From assembly GCA_014898425.1 (NCBI GenBank), contig RCSZ01000011.1, positions 1,052,501-1,116,500 on the forward strand: DNA of 64,000 nucleotides, in the 5' to 3' direction. The position numbers were made by a program, and so were the translations under genes. The notes beneath the pieces are model-generated. The model saw only the letters and a program-made list of their open reading frames with translations. It searched no databases and was not told the origin of the DNA. This DNA comes from Botryotinia globosa. Its lineage: Eukaryota > Ascomycota > Leotiomycetes > Helotiales > Sclerotiniaceae. Of this stretch, positions 57,454 through 64,000 are shown piece by piece (the first letter of the stretch is position 1; the number at the start of each line of letters is the position of its first letter).

Positions 57454-58548
57454 ATGCCAGTACCATCCTTTGAGCGTACGTTGTTCCATAGTCCTATCAA
57501 AACACTCGTTTCGACAAGATAATTGACATGGTATTTTAGGTCTTGTACGATTTGTACCCAAATCTTCTGAGGAGGTACTCATTGGTCAACCAGTAGACTC
57601 GGAGATCGATGTGGGAGCTGCAATCATTGCAGGAAAGGACGTGAAGGTCGATGTATACAGCGGATCATCAGTCTTAGAACCAGGCACTTCAACTGGAACC
57701 ATTAAAGAAATTGGAAAACTTCTATCTCCCCTCGCAGAGTCTGAAGTTGGCACAATTAGATGCATTGGATTGAATGTAAGAAACTATTCTCTGAAATACA
57801 TATACACAAGGAATTGACTGAAAACTGCAGTATGTCCAACATGCGCACGAAGTTAAAATGGCCATACCTGATCTGCCAACCGTTTTCATGAAGCCTTCGA
57901 CCTCTCTCGCAGATCCATATCCATCCCCGACAGTTATTCCAAAGTTTGCATTGAAAGATGATTGCTGCGATTACGAATCCGAGTTGGTAATTGTGATAGG
58001 AGAGAAGTGCAAGGACGTCAGCGAAGCAGATGCATTGAATTATGTTTTGGGATACACAGCAGCAAATGATGTTAGCAGTCGTGCAAGTCAATTTGCGCAA
58101 AGTCAATGGTGCTTCAGCAAAAGTTTTGACGGTGCTTGCCCAATAGGTATGCCATGTCAATTCATTTCGGGGAATTGGAGTTAACAAGATTCTAGGTCCA
58201 GTTTTGGTATCCACGAAACTCATCCCAGACCCATCGAAACTTCGAGTCAGAGGTCTGAAGAATGGAAAGGTTATGCAAGATTGCGGAACAGAGTATGAAT
58301 ATCCGATCCCAATTTCCAGCCGTAAACTGACCAATAACAGTGATTTGATTTTCCCCGTTGCGAAAATTGTTTCTTTCCTCTCTCAAGGCACCACAATTTT
58401 GCCAGGTACTATAATTCTGACCGGTACTCCAGCGGGTGTTGGTAATAGTTTCACACCAAAGGAATATCTGAGGGAAGGAGATTCATTCTCGGTTGAGATT
58501 TTACCACACATTGGAACTATGATGACCAAATTTGAATATCAAAAGTAA
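57454..58548 (+). CDS. fumarylacetoacetate hydrolase-fold enzyme, 308 aa
   Basis: Four exons: 57454-57475, 57540-57775, 57831-58146 and 58196-58548, all in frame. The N-terminus MPVPSFERLVRFVPKSSEEV is typical of fungal FAH-superfamily proteins. The core has IRCIGLNYVQHAHEV (N-Y-x-x-H-A-E type), PTVFMKPSTSL, then YESELVIVIGEKCKDV with the metal-binding Glu residues (E-x-E), and GYTAANDVSSRASQFAQSQW with the metal Asp. GPVLVSTKLIPDP, PGTIILTGTPAGVG and VEILPHIGTM complete the fold. Family members hydrolyse or decarboxylate C-C bonds of beta-diketo acids (for example acylpyruvases) using Mg. Exact substrate unknown. All catalytic elements look intact. Confidence 0.94.
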
Positions 58549-59623
58549 ATTTTGGATTCGATGAGGCTACGCGATATTTCAATCAATACATGACAGCATT
58601 TATCAAAAATATCACAAACAGAGTACATTTTGCAATTTGAGTGAACTTGATATATTCACTCATGTGCCTCCATCATCCGAAAACGTTCCTAGTCTCGTTT
58701 CAGCGACAGATTAGTCCATATAAATCTTCCTAACCACTGTATGAAGCTGCAAGTAGCAAGACATCCAGGCGTGTCCTTGCAGCTAGCCTTCTTCCACATC
58801 TCCTCCTAATTTTCCCTCTCACTCCTACATTTCTTATTGGCGACCTTCTTCGTACTGGATGTCTTCGGAGAGGTCGGACCGCCACTGGTCTAGCGGGTCT
58901 TCTACGTGCTTGTCTTCTACGTGCTTGTCTTCCGACTCGAACGATAAGGTCTAATCGAGGAGGCATTCTCGCTTGCTTTGTGTCATTGACACAGAGTGTT
59001 GTGTAAAGTGCAATAGTTCGAATGATCAGATGTGGTAAAGATCCTGCCCCGCCTGGTCGTATTGTCATAGGGGATCTATCCACTGGGCTGTGATGAATTA
59101 AGCCACGGCATTATTGTCACCAGGCTGCGATCAAAGAAGGCTCCCATTCAAAGCATAGGGGGGCTCCTGCATTCTTTCTTCCTAAGTTTGAGGCTGTAGA
59201 AGTCCCTAGTATTGGAATCTTAGCTTCAAGAACAATATGCCGAAAATGATATGATTGGGCATGTTTTAGTTGCGGTAGAATACTCCACAATGGACTGCCA
59301 ATTTTGCAGGGCTGATGCACAGCCACGAAACGTGTTATGTGAAAGGGCGTCGGGTGCCCAATATATCGCGAATGACATCTTATTACAATTCGTATCCTAG
59401 CGTACCGACGTTGTAGAATAGCGTAACGGGTCAAAAATGCACGATTACGAATATCTTCAATAATTGTCTGCTGCTTTGCAATTTGTACTTGCCGACTACC
59501 GCTATTTCTAGGCAGACAAATTTGTACTTGCGGCTGAAAAACTCAAATTTTGTATAAAATCATCTAGATAGACGGCTTTATTGTTTGGATTTTCCACATT
59601 GATTAACATCAACCAAAAGCAAC
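58549..59623. other. intergenic with an Arg-rich open frame
   Basis: A minus frame at about 58730-59068 (ATG ACAATACGACC start) has VGRQARRRQARRRPARP and further Arg clusters. It contains a 15-bp tandem duplication (TCTTCTACGTGCTTG, near 58899-58928). It could be a small basic protein or an artefact; I do not call it as a gene. The rest is the promoter of the PAF-AH-like gene. Confidence 0.3.
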
Positions 59624-60775
59624 ATGACTTTAATCACAATGAAAATCTGCTGGCTATTTCTCAATCTTTCTCATGCTGTCTATGGTATTATTCAGGCACC
59701 TCCACTACCTGGATCTCATGCCCTTGGCACTACCACTCTCCAAGTGACGGACTCGTCTACTTCCCGCAGTCTGATGCTCTCCTTGTTCTATCCTACATCC
59801 GCCAAAAATTCATCTTATACGTTTCCGCCCTCCTTCCCATCAGCCACGGCTCTTTATTTAGCAGAAAGCTACTCTCTCCCTTCTGATATTCTCCAAGAGT
59901 TTGTCACTCGTTCCTACAATTCCGCCCCTATTCTTCTCTCCCACAACAATTCATTCGATTTCCCAGTCCTTCTTTTCTCCCCAGGCTATGGGAATTCCCG
60001 ACTTATTTATACCGTCATTGCCGAGAATATCGCTTCTCTGGGCTATTTCGTCATCACTATTGATCACCCGTACGATGTCGAATTCATCGAATACTCCAAC
60101 GGTACTATTGCAACATGGGTAGGTGAGGATTTCGATAATTCTACCGCTGCAATTCCTTATGTGAATGCTCGAGTTAGAGATATGCAATTTGTCTTGGACT
60201 CCCTCTCGGATCCATTATTCACTGCGCAAATTCCCGGTATCCAGAATTCCTCTTCCCACTCCTATGGATATGGAAGATCCCAACCAACATTCCAAACTAA
60301 ATCCATCGGAGCCTTTGGTCACTCGTTGGGCGGAGCTTCAGCTTTCCAAGCTATGCACGATGATTCCCGTTTCTCATACGGAATAAACCTCGACGGTGCA
60401 ATCGAAGGCGATGTCGCACAGAGCGGGCTCAAGAAACCGTTCATGATTATGGCGAATCAAAATCATACCAGAACGGAAGAGAGAGATCCGACGTGGTATG
60501 AATTCTGGGCCAACTCGGTGAAGCTGGGAGGTTGGAAGAGAGATGTGAGGGTTAATGCGACGCAGCATGGTAGTTATACGGATTTCGCTGTTTGGGCAAC
60601 AGTGCTGGGATTGGAAGGGTTTGAGGATCTGTTGGGTACGATTAATGGTGTGAGGATTTTGGATATCCAGACGGAGTTTGTGGGTGGGTTTTTTGGAAAG
60701 TGGTTGAAGGGAAAGAGAGGGAAGGTGCTGGATGGACCTAGTAAGGAGTGGCCTGAGGTGACTTTTGATTTTTGA
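59624..60775 (+). CDS. secreted PAF-acetylhydrolase-like lipase/esterase, 383 aa
   Basis: A single exon with ATG at 59624. The N-terminus MTLITMKICWLFLNLSHAVY is a signal peptide. The protein has the alpha/beta-hydrolase core of PAF-acetylhydrolase family II: FPVLLFSPGYGNSRLIYTVI, the strand GYFVITIDHPYDVEF, and the nucleophile elbow GAFGHSLGGASAF with Ser at residue 234. The His is in ATQHGSYTDFA near residue 310. Several NxS/T sites fit secretion. PAF-AH-type enzymes cleave short or oxidised acyl chains from phospholipids; in fungi they are commonly secreted esterases of unknown substrate. It has all expected motifs. Confidence 0.9.
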   Translation: MTLITMKICWLFLNLSHAVYGIIQAPPLPGSHALGTTTLQVTDSSTSRSLMLSLFYPTSAKNSSYTFPPSFPSATALYLAESYSLPSDILQEFVTRSYNSAPILLSHNNSFDFPVLLFSPGYGNSRLIYTVIAENIASLGYFVITIDHPYDVEFIEYSNGTIATWVGEDFDNSTAAIPYVNARVRDMQFVLDSLSDPLFTAQIPGIQNSSSHSYGYGRSQPTFQTKSIGAFGHSLGGASAFQAMHDDSRFSYGINLDGAIEGDVAQSGLKKPFMIMANQNHTRTEERDPTWYEFWANSVKLGGWKRDVRVNATQHGSYTDFAVWATVLGLEGFEDLLGTINGVRILDIQTEFVGGFFGKWLKGKRGKVLDGPSKEWPEVTFDF

Positions 60776-61718
60776 TTTTGGGAAGGATAGATTGGAAGTT
60801 TAGAGGTAGATTTTGATGATTGGAAGTGGAGGTAATAGTTGTAGTTTGTAGAGTTATGTTTACTGTGTAATGTATCTAACCTATTGGTATTTTATTTTTA
60901 GTGCAGATTCTGAAACTTTGACTTTATCGAGATGTGAGCTCACGTCACGCATAGGTTCACGGACTAACAGAACACTTCTTGACTTTCAAACATGGAAAAT
61001 AGAACTACTGCTTCCCCCCTTTTCACCCTCCCACTTCTTACATATCGCCTTCGGGATGCATGGAAAATATCATACCGCACAACCAAAGAATCGACGTTTC
61101 TATATGATCAGTGTTGATATTGTATTGTAATCTTGGCATTGAAGACGAAACTTACAATTCAAGATCATTCATCACTTGAATATGTCTGTGGTCCCTCCCA
61201 TTAGCAACACTATTCTATTCAACCACAATAAACATCATAATGAACATCACTGAGTGGCCGAAGCCGATTGCTCTTGATGTTCATGTGAAGCTCTTTCGAC
61301 GAGTCGAGTTGTTTGGGAATGCAGCTCAAAATTGGAGGTATATTTCTTCTAATGCTGGCTAGTTATCCGCATTAGTAAAATGATATGTAGGTAGGTCACT
61401 TTATAAATTTGAGCTCTTTGAGAGCCCAGAAGATGATAAACACATACATGAAGACATTTTTGACGTGGAGGGTGAAGAACAAATAAACAGAATCCATGAA
61501 TTTTACTTCTATTTTATGAGAGCTCAGTGGCGTCTTGCCTAATTCAGATCTTCATCGATGTCTTCACCTCAGAAAAGGAAGGAACAGCTCCTGCTAGTAA
61601 CCTTGGAAATGTCAACAAACTCTCGTATCCCAATATTTCTGGAAAACCTTGTCTTCTTACGAGTACTAGATCAATAATGACGAATCATAATTCCTCGGAA
61701 CGGGTCCATATTTGCCCA
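60776..61718. other. intergenic, no gene seen
   Basis: This is the 3' flank of the PAF-AH-like gene and of the convergent membrane protein. Short frames only. Confidence 0.35.
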
Positions 61719-62231
61719 TCACATCGACCTCGATGTCATAATGTATTTCTTTCTGAACTCTTTCCTTATCGAATCTCGGATCTCTATCTGCGCCACTTCC
61801 TGTGCAGTCTGGGGTTTATAACGGAAAAAGATGTCATTCTGCGGATTGACAGCATGATTGCATTTTTCATCTAGAGCTTGAATTTGCATCATGCGGCCCG
61901 CATCCCGCTGGAAGCCTTCTTCCCAAATCTCCTTTCGAATGACATTCTCATGCTCTTTTTTCATATATGGCTCCCTCACTAGTCTCTGTCTTTCTGCTTT
62001 CTCAAGCTTGTCAACTTCCGATCGGTATACCGATAACGCCTGAGAAGTGATAATAAGAAATATCCAAGGGAGGACTGTCATAATAATCAAGGCGACGAGA
62101 GGTGTGGTGGGGAATGGGCATCCACCTCTGGTAATTGTGCAATAGGAGGTGGACTTTGTATCCATTGCATTGAGATCTGAAGTAATGGTTGTAGGGATAG
62201 GAGAGGCTGAACTTAGGAATGAAGATGTCAT
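61719..62231 (-). CDS. single-pass membrane hypothetical protein, about 170 aa
   Basis: The frame is open to 62273, but the first ATG is at 62231 (MTSSFLSSASPIPTTITSDL). A Thr/Ser-rich N-terminus with two Cys precedes one hydrophobic segment (LVALIIMTVLPWIFLIITSQ, about residues 43-64). A highly charged cytoplasmic-type tail follows: KLEKAERQRLVREPYMKKEH, then KEFRKKYIMTSRSM. Hydrophobic segment position and charge bias suggest an N-outside single-pass membrane protein. No family is recognised. Confidence 0.6.
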   Translation of the reverse strand: MTSSFLSSASPIPTTITSDLNAMDTKSTSYCTITRGGCPFPTTPLVALIIMTVLPWIFLIITSQALSVYRSEVDKLEKAERQRLVREPYMKKEHENVIRKEIWEEGFQRDAGRMMQIQALDEKCNHAVNPQNDIFFRYKPQTAQEVAQIEIRDSIRKEFRKKYIMTSRSM

Positions 62232-63327
62232 AGGGCTAAAAGTCGCCGTGTTGGTGGAGAGTGTGAGAGCCACATATACAATTTTATTGCAATGAGTGAT
62301 CTTTTGGTTCTACTAATTGAAGTGATATATATTTTTAACGTGCCAAAAGAATCAAGTGACGAGTATAATAATAAAGTGTAGAGGGATCAATCCAAAAGAA
62401 CACGTCGCCGCTAGTATGATCATTCTATATAATGTATTTATTGGTCTTGTACTAGTGAAACCTTACTATTAACACAATTCCTACTTGTATTATGGGGAAG
62501 ATCTAAGATTCATAAGGTCAGGATGCTATATTAGGATACACGTAGATCAAGTGTCTTATTCCTAAGATGCTTTTTGATCAAACAATATTTAACTTTACTC
62601 CATTAAACGACAGTATTTGAAAGCATTTTATTGGATCAAGAGGCTAGTTGTTCACTTAACGCTTGATATGCTTTACAGAACTCTGTGAAATAGTGCTATA
62701 TCCATATCCTTTATCAATTCACAACCTAAATACCATTGTTCATGTGGTATAGCTCATGTTGTCTATCTCGTCTGGAATTTCCTGTTTCGACCAAATTATA
62801 TGTATTATCTTGAGTATCCATTTAAGAAGCCGTCACTCAATGGTAATAATAGAAGGTGCTAGTCTAAATAAGCATATTGTTTATAATTAGAACGACGCCA
62901 GAGCCCTAAGGGGTATGGCTGGTATAATGGTAACCAGATCCATCATAATAAAAATCCATTTTTCTGTAATCTTAGTGACTAACTAGATCACTAGTATTCT
63001 TGAACTTCGATCGAGCATTCATGTTCATTACAGTATGAAATCTAATGGATATAATTTATACCTCAAAACTCATCAGGTAAGTACGTGTACTGGGGATATG
63101 ATCTAATTTGCTACAAAAGAGGGTATAGATGTGAGTATAGATGCGGGTTCTCTTCACAGCTTTAGCTCTCCTCTCTTTACGATTTATAACATCAAGAAAA
63201 TCATTCGATCACTAAAGCTCTATAGCTTGACTCTGTGACAGTTCAAGGTGCAACAATACATAGTGCACCAGGTATTTTCCTGTTCACCTGTGAACGAATT
63301 AATTTCCGTATACTCTGGAACAAACAT
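62232..63327. other. AT-rich intergenic region
   Basis: No gene or RNA gene is seen. Frames are short throughout. Confidence 0.4.
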
Positions 63328-63702
63328 CAGTATTGTAATTACCTAGGTAGTATACGGTAGTATTACTATAACTGATATTAGGAATATAATATATATATTA
63401 GTATATATATCTAATGATACTCATGTTTGTATATATTATACGAAAGGGATTATGTTAAAAATATATTGAAATATAGGAATTTATATATTTTTATTAGAAT
63501 ATTATATATTTCCAATGAATAGTATATATTTTGAATGAATTTAAATCTAATAAGGAAAAAGATTGTTGAAAATATATAAACTTCTATATTTAAGTATATT
63601 ACTAGTGATATTCAAAATCGTTAAAATATTGTTAAAATATTGATATATATTACTAAAGTGGGCGTAATTGAAATACGGAAAATACTAATAATTACAACAC
63701 TG
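63328..63702. mobile_element. hAT-like miniature inverted-repeat element with 8-bp target duplication
   Basis: The 375-bp element begins CAGTATTGTAATTA (63328-63341). Its right end, read inward from 63702, is CAGTGTTGTAATTA, a 14-bp terminal inverted repeat with one transition. It is flanked by a perfect 8-bp direct repeat ACAAACAT (63320-63327 and 63703-63710). An 8-bp duplication with CAGTGTTG-type ends is diagnostic of the hAT superfamily. The interior is very AT-rich with many TATA strings and no ORF, so the copy is non-autonomous or decayed. TACCTAGGTA lies inside it at 63340-63349. Confidence 0.88.
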
Positions 63703-63809
63703 ACAAACATGCTCGCGACTTCATTTGTAGCTCTTGCACGTTCATTTATAATATACCGTACCGCTTCATGACCATGTATATAGATCTCTTTTCCAGTGAG
63801 CTTCCTAAT

Positions 63810-64000
63810 CTACGCTTCATCCGGTACACTAGCTCTACCATAATAAGAAACGCTCGATTGCTCAGGACTTGCAGTATATTCCATCTCTTCAGGCTCAACT
63901 TTCACAATGTACTCATCGTTTTCGTGTAGATCAGCCGTCAATGTACGTGTATAAGTAGTGGAAGACCCGTGCACTGCCATTTTCCAATCTTGTGAAGGCT
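63810..64000 (-). CDS. 3' end of a gene running off the window
   Basis: On the minus strand the frame enters from 64000 and reads PSQDWKMAVHGSSTTYTRTL, then ADLHENDEYIVKVEPEEMEY and a tail ending RASVPDEA before TAG at 63812-63810. The sequence is ordinary protein with alternating hydrophilic and beta-prone residues and an acidic C-terminus. About 63 residues are visible; the start lies outside the window. No family recognised. The hAT-like element ends about 108 bp beyond its stop. Confidence 0.6.
   Translation of the reverse strand, partial: PSQDWKMAVHGSSTTYTRTLTADLHENDEYIVKVEPEEMEYTASPEQSSVSYYGRASVPDEA

Noticed and set aside
62905..62945. GGTATGGCTGGTATAATGGTAACC resembling a tRNA 5' half
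   Set aside because: No matching anticodon or T arm follows, so I do not call a tRNA.

Overview
Organism. This is nuclear DNA of a filamentous ascomycete. Genes are split by short introns of about 45-90 bp with GTAAGT/GTATGT donors and CAG/TAG acceptors. Spacers are AT-rich and full of microsatellites. A tRNA-Phe carries a canonical intron. The protein families (Fmp52, Bcd1, Met10, DUF3500, arylsulfotransferase) are typical of Pezizomycotina. Gene content and base composition suggest a leotiomycete such as the Sclerotiniaceae (Botrytis/Sclerotinia type); that placement is inference. Several ancient repeats show C-to-T (G-to-A) decay of the kind left by repeat-induced point mutation (RIP). Layout. 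0-15 kb: a small Cys protein, RPL26, a short-chain dehydrogenase, a damaged-looking unknown locus (5.7-9.3 kb) next to an AT-rich TA-flanked terminal-inverted-repeat element, a probable pseudogene (9.5-9.96 kb), an arylsulfotransferase and an HSL-type hydrolase. 15-26 kb: gene-poor, with a Ser-rich protein, tRNA-Phe(GAA), a Cys-rich secreted protein and a small duplicated KGG-motif protein. 26-48 kb: housekeeping and gene-dense, with a zinc-ribbon/coiled-coil protein, a TBC Rab-GAP, a second SDR, BCD1, a Rad5/Rad16/Uls1-like SNF2 ATPase, FMP52, two small probably mitochondrial proteins and MET10. 48-54 kb: a 6-kb spacer with a second TA-flanked inverted-repeat element. 54-64 kb: an accessory-looking block with a Cys/His protein resembling the N-terminus of HET-type proteins, a DUF3500 protein, a fumarylacetoacetate-hydrolase-fold enzyme, a secreted PAF-acetylhydrolase-like lipase, a single-pass membrane protein, a hAT-like miniature element with a perfect 8-bp target duplication, and the 3' end of a gene that leaves the window. 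How the genes relate. There are no operons. The core genes serve translation (RPL26), snoRNP assembly (BCD1), chromatin or DNA repair (SNF2), Rab traffic (TBC) and sulfur assimilation (MET10). The most distinctive non-coding signals are three short non-autonomous DNA transposons with readable ends and target duplications, and a 10-bp palindrome, TACCTAGGTA, found at least five times between genes. I found no clearly new multi-gene system. Exon coordinates were read by eye from splice signals and frame continuity.
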